Shown one piece after another: positions 1-8,887 of a stretch of 32,434 nt of DNA. The DNA is taken from positions 1-32,434 of the forward strand of contig JAAYHY010000070.1 of the NCBI GenBank assembly GCA_012735135.1, given 5' to 3'. This DNA is from Bacillota bacterium (GTDB lineage Bacteria; Bacillota; UBA4882; UBA10575). The translations under genes and the position numbers were made by a program. The notes beneath the pieces are model-generated. The model made no database searches, was not told the origin of the DNA, and saw only the letters and a list, made by a program, of their open reading frames with translations. Every line of letters starts with the position of its first letter. Position 1 is the stretch's first letter.

Positions 1-430
1 CACCGGCAGCGGTGGTGAACTTAGGGGCTTCCTTTTCCAAGACGGATTTTAACTCCAGGATTATTCTTTGCGCGGTTTTTTGGCCAATCCCCGGCACTTT
101 CGCCAACAACTTGGTATTCTCGCTAAGCACCGCGGTATAAAACTGGTCCGCCGAGAAAACCGAGAGGACGGCCAAAGCGGTCTTCGGTCCCACGCCGGAA
201 ACATTGATTAGTTTAATAAATAAGGCCTTATCGGCCGGGTTAAGAAAACCGTAGAGGAGCATCGCATCTTCCTTATGGGCCAAGTAAGTATGGATTAAAA
301 CTCGCTCCCCGGTTTTCAGTTGCCGCAAAGCCGGAGCGGCCATTAAAATCCGAAAGCCAATCCCGTCCACTTCGAGCAAGAGCGCTTCGTCGGAACAGTC
401 GAAGACCGTTCCCCGCAAAAAGGCGATCAT
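1..430 (-). CDS. ruvA: Holliday junction branch migration protein RuvA (3' part outside the window)
   Basis: RuvA is the DNA-binding subunit of the RuvAB branch-migration complex; tetramers hold the four-way junction while RuvB hexamers pump DNA. The translation from the ATG at 428-430 begins MIAFLRGTVFDC, a typical RuvA OB-fold start. It continues through two helix-hairpin-helix motifs, one around NVSGVGPKTALAV and one around VPGIGQKTAQRI, which contact the DNA backbone. About 143 codons are present; the family is usually near 200 residues, so the acidic linker and the RuvB-binding C-terminal domain lie beyond base 1. The start codon overlaps the ruvC stop by four bases (ATGA), which implies translational coupling in a ruvC-ruvA operon; ruvB would be expected further left. 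Identification is secure. Confidence 0.95.
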   Translation of the reverse strand, partial: MIAFLRGTVFDCSDEALLLEVDGIGFRILMAAPALRQLKTGERVLIHTYLAHKEDAMLLYGFLNPADKALFIKLINVSGVGPKTALAVLSVFSADQFYTAVLSENTKLLAKVPGIGQKTAQRIILELKSVLEKEAPKFTTAAG

Positions 431-927
431 TCTTCTCCTCCTATCGCCAAACCGGTCCGCCGCCACGAATGGGCGTAACAAATGGCAATCGCCAGGGCAT
501 CGGCGGCATCATCCGGTTTGGGAACGGTTTTTAATTTTAAAATAACCCGGACCATCTCCTGAACCTGATTTTTTTCCGCCCGTCCGTAACCCACCACCGC
601 CATTTTCACTTGCAAAGGGGTAAATTCGGCAATCCTGAGGCCCTGGTTGGCCGCGGCCAAAAGAATCACGCCCCGCGCTTGCCCCACCGCCAAAGCGGTC
701 CGGGTATTTTTATTGAAGAAAAGTTCTTCCACAACCATGACTGCGGGCTGGTACTCCCGGATCAAGACGTTCATCGCGTCGTAGATGTTCTTCAGCCGTT
801 CCGCCGGCGGACAACCGGCGTTGGTCCGGATAACGCCGTAGCTTCGCGGCAAGAGCCGCTGTCCTTGCTGTTCAATTAAGCCATAACCGGTAATGGCCGT
901 CCCCGGATCCACTCCTAAAATTAGCAT
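427..927 (-). CDS. ruvC: Holliday junction resolvase RuvC
   Basis: RuvC is the dimeric, Mg2+-dependent endonuclease that nicks Holliday junctions symmetrically after RuvAB branch migration. The 166-residue protein is of normal family length and has an RNase H-like fold. It carries the four expected acidic residues: D7 in GVDPGTAITGYG, E67 in VVEELFF, and D140 and D143 in KPDDAADALAIA. The start is the ATG at 925-927, which gives the canonical MLILGVDPG N-terminus. It is the first gene of the pair and overlaps ruvA by four bases. The 185 bases to its right are a divergent intergenic region shared with the peptidase gene on the plus strand, so promoters for both should lie there. No yebC-like gene is adjacent. 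Confidence 0.96.
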   Translation of the reverse strand: MLILGVDPGTAITGYGLIEQQGQRLLPRSYGVIRTNAGCPPAERLKNIYDAMNVLIREYQPAVMVVEELFFNKNTRTALAVGQARGVILLAAANQGLRIAEFTPLQVKMAVVGYGRAEKNQVQEMVRVILKLKTVPKPDDAADALAIAICYAHSWRRTGLAIGGEE

Positions 928-1112
928 CGGTCCACCCCTGTTTTCTCCAGACTAATCTCTTCTACTTCTGCAATCATCCGGTTTAATCCTTCACTCTTCC
1001 GTCTTTCCTTTATTAATTTTCCTTAACACAAATTAAAGCAGGATCCCCTCCCCCCTCGTCGTATTTTAGATTGTAAACTAAAAATTTTTTGGAAAAGAAC
1101 GGGGGTTTTGCG

Positions 1113-2255
1113 ATGTCCCAAGCCTATCGTTATGTACGGTCTTTAGCGGAAGAAATAGGTCCCCGCGGTTCTTGCACCGAAAAAGAGAAGAAAACCGCCG
1201 CCTATCTCAAGGAAGAGATATCCCGGTCCGGACTGGAAACAAGAGAAGAATCGTTTATGGCGGTAACTTCTTTTTCGTGGGTTTTTGGTTTGATCGATCT
1301 CCTGTTTATCGTTGCCGTTTTGATCTTTCCTACCTCTCCCAACTGGGGATTGGCCTTAGCCCTCTTTGCTTTCCTCGCCTTTACCCTGGAATCCAGCACC
1401 TTTCCTTTCCTCTCGGTCCTGTTGCCAAAGAAAAAAAGCCAGAACCTGGTCGCACTGATTCCGGCCCGCAGTAAACCGATTAGAAAAGTGATCATCACCG
1501 CCCACTATGACAGTTCAAAATCGGCATTGAACTTCTCTCCGAAAATGGTCAAAGGGTTTCGCCGCAATTATCTTTTGATGGTCGGCGCCATGGGTCTGGA
1601 AGTGCTCCTCTTTGCCTTGGGCGCCCTGACCACCCTGCCCAAGATGCTCCTCTGGTTTCTCTCCCTCCCCGGCGCCCTCTATCTCCTCTTTACTCTCCTC
1701 ACCCTGATCCACCGGGAGATTGCCGGCCAGTACACCCCGGGCGCTAACGATAACGCCTCCGGCGTAGCGGTCTTGCTGGAAGTGGGCAAGGTCCTAACCC
1801 GTATCCCCTTACTCACCACCGAAGTGACCCTGGTGGCGACCGGCGCCGAAGAATCGGGCACCAATGGGGCTTTAGCCTTTCTGCGCCAGCATCGTCCCCC
1901 TGCGGATACATACGTTATAAATTTGGATAATTTAGGCATCGGCCGTTTAACCGCTGTCACCCAAGAAGGGATCCTCGGTGCGAAGGCTTCTTCCCCGGAA
2001 TTACTCTCCTTTGCAAAAACCGTTGCCGCCGAAAAAAATATTCCGCTCCAAACCGCTCCTTACAAACTTTTGACCACCGACGGCACGGTCTTTTTAATGC
2101 GGGGGTATCCCACGGTAACCCTGATGGCCTTTGACGATAAAGGCCTCTTGCCCAATTGGCACTGGCCAACCGACCGGGCGGAATTTGTTAACCCCCAAAA
2201 TCTAAATGACGCCAAAGAATTGGTCCTTGGCATCTTGCGGAAACTGGAGAGTTAG
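1113..2255 (+). CDS. Membrane-associated M28-family zinc peptidase
   Basis: This is a 380-residue M28 (aminopeptidase Y/S-type) metallopeptidase homologue. The di-zinc ligand pattern can be traced: H131 in ITAHYDSS, D213 in GANDNASG, the E246-E247 pair in TGAEESG, D272 in NLDNLG and H350 in NWHWPTD. The domain is unusual in carrying hydrophobic stretches. One pair of likely membrane helices is at about residues 55-92, before the catalytic core; another is at about 152-200, between the first two zinc-ligand motifs. The enzyme is therefore probably membrane-embedded, with its active site on one face. I chose the ATG at 1113 because a G-rich Shine-Dalgarno element (GGGGG) sits seven bases upstream. 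An in-frame TTG at 1089 would add eight residues. The stop overlaps the stop of the convergent kinase gene by four bases. The natural substrate is unknown. Confidence 0.85.
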   Translation: MSQAYRYVRSLAEEIGPRGSCTEKEKKTAAYLKEEISRSGLETREESFMAVTSFSWVFGLIDLLFIVAVLIFPTSPNWGLALALFAFLAFTLESSTFPFLSVLLPKKKSQNLVALIPARSKPIRKVIITAHYDSSKSALNFSPKMVKGFRRNYLLMVGAMGLEVLLFALGALTTLPKMLLWFLSLPGALYLLFTLLTLIHREIAGQYTPGANDNASGVAVLLEVGKVLTRIPLLTTEVTLVATGAEESGTNGALAFLRQHRPPADTYVINLDNLGIGRLTAVTQEGILGAKASSPELLSFAKTVAAEKNIPLQTAPYKLLTTDGTVFLMRGYPTVTLMAFDDKGLLPNWHWPTDRAEFVNPQNLNDAKELVLGILRKLES

Positions 2256-4435
2256 TTACCAGATAAGGGCTCGAGCAGCCCTTTTATTTTTGCGTATAAT
2301 TCCTCCATTTTAAAGGGTTTTGTCACGACACCGCAGAAACCGAATTTTCGGTAATCAGTCATGACCGGATCTTCCGAATATCCACTGGAGGCAACGACTT
2401 TTGCATCCGGATCCAAGGCTAAAATATGGCGTACCGCTTCTTTCCCTCCCATGCCCCCGGGCACGGTCAGATCGAGAATCACCACGTCAAAGGGGGTTTG
2501 GTTCTTTTGTCCTTGGGTGTAAAGGTGAACTGCTTCGGAACCGTCTTTGGCAATAACCACCTCATAACCGCAGCGTTCCAAATTTTCCCGGAGAGAAGCC
2601 CGGATCAGCGGTTCATCATCCATCAGCAGAATTTTCCCCTTTCCCTGCAGGCATTGGGGTTTTATTCCTTTTTCTTCCTCCACCGGTTGGGCGGTGGTGG
2701 CCGGTAAGTAGAAATAAAAAGTGGAACCTTCACCCACCCGGGACTTGACCCCCAGATAGCCATCGTGGTTTTGGATAATATAGTAACTGGAGGAAAGGCC
2801 CAGACCATGACCATCCTTTTTCGTCGTAAAGTAGGGATCGAAGATCTTGGTCAGCAGCTCCGGAGGAATTCCCGTTCCCTGATCTTCGATCTCCACCCGG
2901 ACATAAGGGCCGGGGCGTAACCACATCCGGTTCCCGGGGGAAACCACCTCATTACGGGCGGAAACTTTGATCACGCCCCCGTCGGGCATCGCCTGGTAGG
3001 CGTTGAGGATTAAATTTTGGATCAACTGACTGATCTGGTCGCCGTCAACCTCAACCGGCCAAAGATCGGCGGGTAAAAGATAACGGCATTTTACCGTCGC
3101 CCCTCTTAACGTAAATTCGGCTGTCTCTTTGATGATCTCGGCCAGCTTCGCCGGCTGTTTGACCGGAGTGTCGCCTTTCGCAAAGGCCATTAATTGTTTA
3201 GTAAGTTTGGCCGCTTTTGAGGTGGCCTTCTCAATCGCTTGTATTTCCTTTCTTCCATCCAACCCTTTTTCCAGTTTCACGGCGGCCAACTGGACGTTGG
3301 CAAGGACCGCCGCCAGCAGGTTGTTAAAGTCATGGGCAATCCCGCTGGCCAACATCCCAAGGGATTCCAGCTTTTGCATCTTAAGAAGCGTGGTCAGTTC
3401 CTTTTCGGCCGCCAATTGCTGATTAAGCCTTTCCAAACCCTCTCTATGCCTTGTACTCTCCAAGGACAAAGCTAGGAGATTCAAATAGTTTGAAAGGAGT
3501 AACCGCAAGCGGGGCTTGGCCTTTCCCCACTTTGCCGACAGGGAAAGATAACCAAAGACCGTATCGGTCGTCCGGATCTCAATCCGGACTTCCTCAAAAC
3601 TGAGAGGAACGGCTTCTTCCGCCCAAACTCCTCTTTTGGCCGTATAACCCTCCAAAGAAAGATAATAATCCTGCAAACGCAAGACCGTTTGTAAAAAACC
3701 CTCCGTAAATTCGGCCTTTTTTTGTACGGTGGAGATAATCCCTAATAAAGCAGTTACCATCAACAGAACGGCAGAAGTCTGACCAAGCCAACGTTTTGTT
3801 TCCTTTTTTCCCCCGACAAGAGGAAACAGCCAACACTTTTCCTTCGATGAAAGAAGGAAGGGGTTGTGCATAATTTGTCCGTTGGCAATGATCATCGGGT
3901 GGGCATATAAAAGTTGCATCAGGATCGTACCCGGCATCCGGTTCGGGTCATACTGGCAAAGCAGGAGGACAGGCAGATCTTTTAGCCGGGTGTTAAGCAT
4001 CAGGTCATACTCAACAAAGCGTTCCGCGCCGGAAATACCCGCTGTTAACCAATGGATCTCCCCGGTCACCCGGAGGAGGCGAAAACCTTCGGCGATAGCC
4101 TCTTCGGTATACGTCCGCAAACGCGCAATCGTTTCCTCCGGATCAAAATAACCCTGCGGATAGTAAGCCGCCTTGGTCTCTTCCACAATTAAACCCCGTT
4201 CCGGATCATAACCGCCCGTCTCCACCTTTTCCTGCCGGAACCAGTCCAGGATCGCCTCTTTGGTCATGGAATCGGATATACAGGCCACCTTCTCACCGTT
4301 GCGGATGCCGGCGGCTATATATTTCAGGATTATATTGTTTTTTAAGGCTTCATCCCGGTAAAAAAAACAGGTATGGGTTCCCGCCGGAACACCTTCCGAG
4401 GTAAATCCTAAATCCAAAAGACCGTGCTTATCCAT
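2252..4435 (-). CDS. Hybrid sensor histidine kinase with N-terminal MEDS domain and C-terminal receiver domain
   Basis: This is a 727-residue two-component hybrid kinase. Residues about 15-180 resemble the MEDS (DcmR-type) sensory domain, with an FFYRDEALKNN-like start and a P-loop-like topology. A hydrophobic stretch at about 218-236 may be a single membrane or buried helix. A divergent sensory segment then runs to about 330, followed by a short coiled-coil linker. The HisKA dimerisation helix has the phospho-acceptor H368 (GIAHDFNN). The HATPase domain shows N478 (LILNAYQAM), the G1 box at D518 (EDQGTGIP) and GHGLGLSSS near 542-550. A receiver domain follows a linker: acidic D606-D607, phospho-acceptor D655 in VILDLTVPGG, and K706. 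The architecture suggests signalling through a downstream phosphotransfer partner not present here. It is monocistronic and convergent with the M28 gene, overlapping it by four bases. The signal is unknown. Confidence 0.9.
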   Translation of the reverse strand: MDKHGLLDLGFTSEGVPAGTHTCFFYRDEALKNNIILKYIAAGIRNGEKVACISDSMTKEAILDWFRQEKVETGGYDPERGLIVEETKAAYYPQGYFDPEETIARLRTYTEEAIAEGFRLLRVTGEIHWLTAGISGAERFVEYDLMLNTRLKDLPVLLLCQYDPNRMPGTILMQLLYAHPMIIANGQIMHNPFLLSSKEKCWLFPLVGGKKETKRWLGQTSAVLLMVTALLGIISTVQKKAEFTEGFLQTVLRLQDYYLSLEGYTAKRGVWAEEAVPLSFEEVRIEIRTTDTVFGYLSLSAKWGKAKPRLRLLLSNYLNLLALSLESTRHREGLERLNQQLAAEKELTTLLKMQKLESLGMLASGIAHDFNNLLAAVLANVQLAAVKLEKGLDGRKEIQAIEKATSKAAKLTKQLMAFAKGDTPVKQPAKLAEIIKETAEFTLRGATVKCRYLLPADLWPVEVDGDQISQLIQNLILNAYQAMPDGGVIKVSARNEVVSPGNRMWLRPGPYVRVEIEDQGTGIPPELLTKIFDPYFTTKKDGHGLGLSSSYYIIQNHDGYLGVKSRVGEGSTFYFYLPATTAQPVEEEKGIKPQCLQGKGKILLMDDEPLIRASLRENLERCGYEVVIAKDGSEAVHLYTQGQKNQTPFDVVILDLTVPGGMGGKEAVRHILALDPDAKVVASSGYSEDPVMTDYRKFGFCGVVTKPFKMEELYAKIKGLLEPLSGN

Positions 4436-4659
4436 CCTACTTCCCCTTGAAAAGATGTTTGAAAATTAAAAATGAGTAATACAAATAATTATGTTAATGA
4501 TGACATTATTCGCTTCTCTTTTTAACTACCCTGCCTAATTTAGGATAATTTTATATTTTTTAGTTATATCTTTACAAAATAAAAGGCACCGCCAGCCGGT
4601 TTTCTCCCATCATAGCAGTGCTTTAGCTTGGACTACCCCAGGAAAGGGAGTTAAATAAA

Positions 4660-4698
4660 TATAAAACGGAGCCGGAGCGGTTATTCCCCCGGCTCCGT
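4660..4698 (-). terminator. Rho-independent terminator of the yteA-like gene
   Basis: A perfect 10-bp inverted repeat (ACGGAGCCGG at 4666-4675, paired with CCGGCTCCGT at 4689-4698) is followed on the minus strand by TTTTATATTTATT. The upstream arm overlaps the last codons and the stop region of the gene. Confidence 0.85.
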
Positions 4699-5343
4699 CA
4701 GATCCGCCAGGACCTGTTCGTCCAAACCCTCCTCCTGGACCTGTTCCCCTTCAACCGGGGAAACGAGGCCCCGGGGTTCATCGGAATACATTTCTTCGTA
4801 AATCACATTTCCCCCCAAATCCTGTGGCGACTCGGCGGTACCGAACTGGGCCACCGCCTGCCAGGCGTCTTCGCCGTCAAAGGCGGCCTGTTCCTCTTCG
4901 TCATCGGTAAAGGTCCGGGCGAAGGGGTTGGCCAGCACTTCCTCCTCAACCGGCCGCTCCCGGCGGTATTCGGTGGCCTCACTCTCCCGCTGGCAATTGA
5001 TACAAGTGGCCGCGTAGGGTAAAGCCTCCAGCCTTTCCTCGCCAATCGGCCGGCCGCATTTTTGGCAGACCCCGTAGGTTCCCGCTTTGATCCGGTCGAG
5101 GGCTTCCTCAATGGCCGCCTGCCGGACGCGGAAGGCATTGGCCAAGCCCAAATCCTTTTCCTGTTCGAAGGCTTCCGAACCCAGATCGGCCGGATGATTA
5201 TCATAGGCCGACAATTCTTTCACCGAATCCCGTAAGCTCCGTTCCTCACCCAAATCATGGGTTTGGTCCAAATCCTCACTTAATTCCATCAGTTCCGCCC
5301 GGAGTCGCTTTTCCAATTGACGGATCTTCTTTTTACTCAGCAT
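4681..5343 (-). CDS. YteA-like DksA/TraR-family zinc-finger protein
   Basis: This is a 220-residue protein of the DksA/TraR C4 zinc-finger family. It matches the layout of the sporulation-associated YteA group (TIGR02890 type): an N-terminal helical coiled segment (residues 1-88, DRIKAGTYG at the junction), a C4 finger with C93, C96, C114 and C117, and then an acidic C-terminal tail. Family members bind near the RNA polymerase secondary channel or are spore-associated; the exact role in this organism is inferred. The start is ambiguous. The ATG at 5341-5343 has AAGGA nine bases upstream, while a TTG two codons earlier has AAGGAG at eight bases. The stop overlaps a strong terminator. It lies downstream of the DUF5665 gene on the same strand, within a spore-related block. 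Confidence 0.8.
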   Translation of the reverse strand: MLSKKKIRQLEKRLRAELMELSEDLDQTHDLGEERSLRDSVKELSAYDNHPADLGSEAFEQEKDLGLANAFRVRQAAIEEALDRIKAGTYGVCQKCGRPIGEERLEALPYAATCINCQRESEATEYRRERPVEEEVLANPFARTFTDDEEEQAAFDGEDAWQAVAQFGTAESPQDLGGNVIYEEMYSDEPRGLVSPVEGEQVQEEGLDEQVLADLTEPGE

Positions 5344-5411
5344 GTACAACCATCCTTCTCCTTGAACACGATAAAATTGTCAAAGGTTTTTGTTTTTTAT
5401 TAGTTTTTAAT

Positions 5412-5720
5412 TTAATAAGGAAGCTGTTGATTGACCAAATGAACGATACGGGCAATAAAACCACTGATAATCGGCAGATTCAGACTGGCAATCTTGGCGA
5501 GAATGGCTAAAAAAGCCGCGCTGACGATGGTGAGCCCGACGGCAATCCCGAAGCCCCGGGCGATTCCGGCCAAAAAATTCAGGTAAACCAAGCGTCCCGG
5601 ACGGGAAAGCAGATCGAAGATCCCTTCCAGGTTATATTTGGCCATTAAGCGATTTAAAACCAGGACTTGGTTGAGCAGGCCATTCTTTTTCCGCCGGTTC
5701 CTCGTTGAAACATCCCGCAC
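5412..5720 (-). CDS. DUF5665-like small membrane protein
   Basis: This is a protein of about 102 residues with a basic N-terminus (residues 1-15, rich in R and K). It has a conserved-looking middle (LSRPGRLVYLNFLAGIARGFG) and one or two hydrophobic segments, GIAVGLTIVSAAFLAILAKI and the tail toward the end. This pattern fits the DUF5665 family of Bacillota membrane proteins, whose function is unknown. I prefer the GTG at 5718-5720, because GGGGTG lies six bases upstream. A GTG three codons further up is possible but has no separate Shine-Dalgarno element. It sits 72 bases after the glycosyltransferase stop and probably belongs to the same transcript. The next gene downstream is the yteA-like gene. 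Confidence 0.7.
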   Translation of the reverse strand: MRDVSTRNRRKKNGLLNQVLVLNRLMAKYNLEGIFDLLSRPGRLVYLNFLAGIARGFGIAVGLTIVSAAFLAILAKIASLNLPIISGFIARIVHLVNQQLPY

Positions 5721-5792
5721 CAAGTTCACCCCATTTAATGTGCCTGTATTCGCCCAACTTTAAAACGGAAAAGGCTGGTTATACCCTTCCTT

Positions 5793-6794
5793 TTACCGGA
5801 GGACTTCCTGATAGGCCCGGAGGGTAAGCCGGGCCACCTGGTCCCAGGTAAAATTGGCTAAAATATGTTCTCTCAACCCCGACGGCGGCGGGGAATAGAT
5901 TGCGCTCCGCAACGCCTCTTTGACCGAAAGGGGATCCGGGGAGCAATACCAAGCCATCTCCCCCAGGTATTCCCGGGCCGTCCCCCGGTCCGTCGTCACC
6001 AGTTTGCTCCCGGCTAAACCCGCTTCGAGATTGACCAGGCCGGGGGTCTCATACCAGCTGGGTAAGGCATGGAGACTGCAGGCTGCATAAGCCGAAGCAA
6101 TCCAGCTTTGATTCAGTGCCCCCAAAAAACGGACGCGTCCTTCCCCTTCTTGCCGGCACTCTTGGTAATACTGGTAGTCATTGATGGGGCCGATTAAGAC
6201 CACCGGTTGATCAAGAGCCCGGGCGGCTTTGATTAAGGCCTTCTGGTTTTTCCGCCGGCAGATCCGGCCGACACAAAGGATAAATCCCTTCAGCCCATAA
6301 CGTTTGATGAATTTGTCCGGATTCGCATAGTAAAAAACCGGATCCACCCCATTGGGGATGAGACGGTAGGGGGTGACCAACTTATATTCTTCCCGTAATA
6401 ATTCCTGTTCAACCAGGCCGTTGGGGAGTAAAAGGTCAACCCCGTCCAAGACTTCCTGCCGTAAATGATTGGTCTTCGCCCACCAGGAGAGAAAATGCTC
6501 TTTCCGGTCGGAATCGATGTTAATTAAAAACTCCTTCGGGTCCCAGTAGATCGGCGAGAGGACAATGGGGATCCCGTACTTCTTGGCCCTTTGGTAGAAT
6601 TGGTAAGTTTCTTCGATGGGAATGATGTTAAAAAGATGGACGAGGTCATACCGGGAAAAGTCGGTCGTGGGCTGGGTCTTGATCTCCACCTCCACCCCCA
6701 ACTGGAGCAAAGCCTCGCGGGTTTTGTTCATCTGTACACTATCCCCGGCCAGCATTTTAAAGATGGAGGAACGGTTTTGCATTAAAACTTTCAT
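5793..6794 (-). CDS. GT4-type glycosyltransferase
   Basis: This is a 333-residue retaining glycosyltransferase of the GT4 / group 1 type with a GT-B fold. The C-terminal donor-binding half is clear: FILCVGRICRRKNQKALIKA at about 171-190 begins the second Rossmann domain, and the EX7E motif is E249-E257 in ETPGLVNLEAGLAG. The N-terminal half lacks a signal peptide, so the enzyme is probably cytosolic or peripheral. The start ATG at 6792-6794 has a strong AAGGAGGTG site. It begins only 17 bases after the stop of the 673-residue SPOCS-like gene, so the two are very likely co-transcribed. This suggests, as inference only, a role in glycosylating a spore-surface component. The acceptor and donor sugar cannot be read from sequence. 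Confidence 0.85.
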   Translation of the reverse strand: MKVLMQNRSSIFKMLAGDSVQMNKTREALLQLGVEVEIKTQPTTDFSRYDLVHLFNIIPIEETYQFYQRAKKYGIPIVLSPIYWDPKEFLINIDSDRKEHFLSWWAKTNHLRQEVLDGVDLLLPNGLVEQELLREEYKLVTPYRLIPNGVDPVFYYANPDKFIKRYGLKGFILCVGRICRRKNQKALIKAARALDQPVVLIGPINDYQYYQECRQEGEGRVRFLGALNQSWIASAYAACSLHALPSWYETPGLVNLEAGLAGSKLVTTDRGTAREYLGEMAWYCSPDPLSVKEALRSAIYSPPPSGLREHILANFTWDQVARLTLRAYQEVLR

Positions 6795-6811
6795 TTTTTC
6801 ACCTCCTTACC

Positions 6812-8833
6812 CTATTTTTCTTTGGAAGAAAAAGCCAGTAAGTCGAGGGCAATCTCACACCAGACTCCGCCCCTTTCCCAATTCCATCCTGGTAAAGGTA
6901 AGCAGCGCCACCCGGTCAGCACCGGAACAAGCACCGGGATCCGGCTGTACGCCGGCGGTAAACTGGCCCAAAGCGCTTTTTTTAAACGGTAATGGTGGTC
7001 GCGGCCATCCTTTCCCAAATAGATGATTTCGCCCTTGACCTCTCCTTCCAACAAAAAAAGCTCATCCGTCTTGATCCGGTGGAAGGGCCCCAAAAAAAAA
7101 TGAGCCGATCGAACCTGCCGCACCGCATGGGGTAATTTTTCTTCCCATTTCAAAACCGCTTTTTTGGGGGGCGGCAGGACCAGCCCTTCCGCCGGTTCCG
7201 GCTGACCACCCAATTCAACGGTGCGGATTTCCGGGGCGGTCACCGTCAACCGGCCACTCAATAAAAGTTGGATCCGGAAAGCGCCCCGGTTGTCCTTTTG
7301 GAGCTCTAAAGCGATGGCTTCAATCTTTACCTCGGCCTGCTGTCCGGGGCGGACCAACGGCGAGGGGTGGAACCAGTCGAGGACCGGTTTTACCTCGACC
7401 ACTTTCATTTGGTGGTCCTTATTCCGGTACTGCCAGATAATTGTTGGTTGCGCCCGAATCAGGACGCCGCCCCTTACCGTTTCTCCCCTTTCCACCCCTT
7501 TGCGCCACCATAAATGGTGGCTTTCCCCAAAATCGGCGGGGGTCGTGACCGGGATCTCTACATAATACTCGATCGCCGCTTCGGAAATGAGTTTTTCCGC
7601 CAAAAGAGTGGTAGTCTTCCCCGTCCCCGCGGGAATAGGGAGGACGGCTTTTTCTTTTTGCGCGGCCGTCACCCCATAGGCCAGTTGGAGAAAGAGGGTT
7701 AACACTTGCCCGTGGGCAAAACCGACCGCCTCTGCTTTTGCCTTTTTTACCTCGAGGCGGTACACCCGATCCTCCGGTTTGGCCTTCACTGTCGGCAGCG
7801 GCAAGGCTGCGGTTAACCATTGGGACCACGGGATCCGTAGCCGGTAACACTTTTCCTGATCCTGATGGTCGATATAAAAGAGTTCGAGAAGGATTTGTCC
7901 CATACACAACAAGCCCTTTTCTTCCTGCACGGTCCACCCCCTGGCCCCGGCCACGGTCACTTCTTCGAGGAGCTTGGCCTGCTCGGGGAGGTTAACCTGG
8001 AAGGTCCCAGCCCATTCCCGGTTCTTCCGTTCGCGCAAACGCCAGAGAAAAAAAGGGTCCCCTTCCTCCCCCGACGCCGCCACCTTAACCGGAAGAGGTT
8101 TTTCCTGCAGGAGACAGCAATTAATTGTTACAGCAAGGAGCGCCTTATTCCCGTCCACTATTTTCAGGTCGGTCAGTTCCGCTTCCCCGGCCAATTCGGC
8201 GCCGGCCGGGATCTGATAAGGGATAAGGACGGAAAACCGTTGGGTTTTTTGTGGTCCTTGGGCGAAAGAGAGCTGCAATTCCCCTTGGCAATGGATCCCT
8301 TCCCGAGTGAGGGAAAACTCCACGTTATTCAGGGCTTTCTCAACAAGCGGCTCTTTCCTGTTCAGTTCCGGCCAGTAAAGAGTTTCCGTATGCAGGAAGC
8401 GTTCCCGGGCGACCAGTTGTTTACCAAGGATGAGCCAACTTTGCTCCGCCGGTTGAAAGACTTCGGCCGGGGGGTGTTCTTCCCACCCCGCAAAGGACAA
8501 CCCGATTCCTTGTTCCAAAGCAGTGGCCGTTCCCTGACCCTGGACGGTCAGATAGAGGCTGGTCGCTTCCACCTCCAGCGGTTGCCCCCGGATGAGGCCG
8601 GGAGGAGGCATGAGCTCCTTCTGGTAAGTGATCCGGTCGCTGAGCGTCCGGAGGGTTCCGGTGGCCGACAGGTACCGGATCTTCCGTTCAAATTCTACCG
8701 TCAGATGAACCCGGCGGGGTTCCCATTTAACCACTAAATCATTAATGGTCAGATCAATCCGGTGGACCTTTGCCCCTAAAGGCCAAGGGACCCTGACGAT
8801 CACTTTCTCATCGGCCCGCCACCGCTTGACCAT
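6812..8833 (-). CDS. Large uncharacterised protein with SPOCS-like segments
   Basis: This is a 673-residue protein without a confident family match. It has no signal peptide or membrane helix. Its beta-rich, proline-containing sequence has segments resembling the SPOCS signature of the two neighbouring proteins. At residues about 26-70, LTINDLVVKWEPRRVHLTV is followed by a FERKIRYLSATG-like element, mirroring the 'I..I.A.I..L..EVI.DK.IIQG.LHKQIFY' pattern next door. Later segments of beta-strand character (about 180-250, 350-460 and 590-640, the last with FHRIKTDELFLLEGEVKGEIIYLG) look like diverged repeats. The start ATG has GGAGGG ten bases upstream. It has its own transcription start region, because a strong terminator separates it from the 644-residue SPOCS gene, and it leads the glycosyltransferase gene. 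A spore coat or exosporium role is inferred from context. Confidence 0.75.
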   Translation of the reverse strand: MVKRWRADEKVIVRVPWPLGAKVHRIDLTINDLVVKWEPRRVHLTVEFERKIRYLSATGTLRTLSDRITYQKELMPPPGLIRGQPLEVEATSLYLTVQGQGTATALEQGIGLSFAGWEEHPPAEVFQPAEQSWLILGKQLVARERFLHTETLYWPELNRKEPLVEKALNNVEFSLTREGIHCQGELQLSFAQGPQKTQRFSVLIPYQIPAGAELAGEAELTDLKIVDGNKALLAVTINCCLLQEKPLPVKVAASGEEGDPFFLWRLRERKNREWAGTFQVNLPEQAKLLEEVTVAGARGWTVQEEKGLLCMGQILLELFYIDHQDQEKCYRLRIPWSQWLTAALPLPTVKAKPEDRVYRLEVKKAKAEAVGFAHGQVLTLFLQLAYGVTAAQKEKAVLPIPAGTGKTTTLLAEKLISEAAIEYYVEIPVTTPADFGESHHLWWRKGVERGETVRGGVLIRAQPTIIWQYRNKDHQMKVVEVKPVLDWFHPSPLVRPGQQAEVKIEAIALELQKDNRGAFRIQLLLSGRLTVTAPEIRTVELGGQPEPAEGLVLPPPKKAVLKWEEKLPHAVRQVRSAHFFLGPFHRIKTDELFLLEGEVKGEIIYLGKDGRDHHYRLKKALWASLPPAYSRIPVLVPVLTGWRCLPLPGWNWERGGVWCEIALDLLAFSSKEK

Positions 8834-8887
8834 TAATTTTGTCCCTCCGGTAAGCTCTTTACTTTATAATGTATATGTTAAGGAAGG

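Noticed and set aside
7865-8737. A 290-codon open frame on the plus strand
   Set aside because: It lies antisense inside the 673-residue gene, whose minus-strand frame has a proper ribosome-binding site and operon context. The plus-strand translation has low-complexity shadow character.
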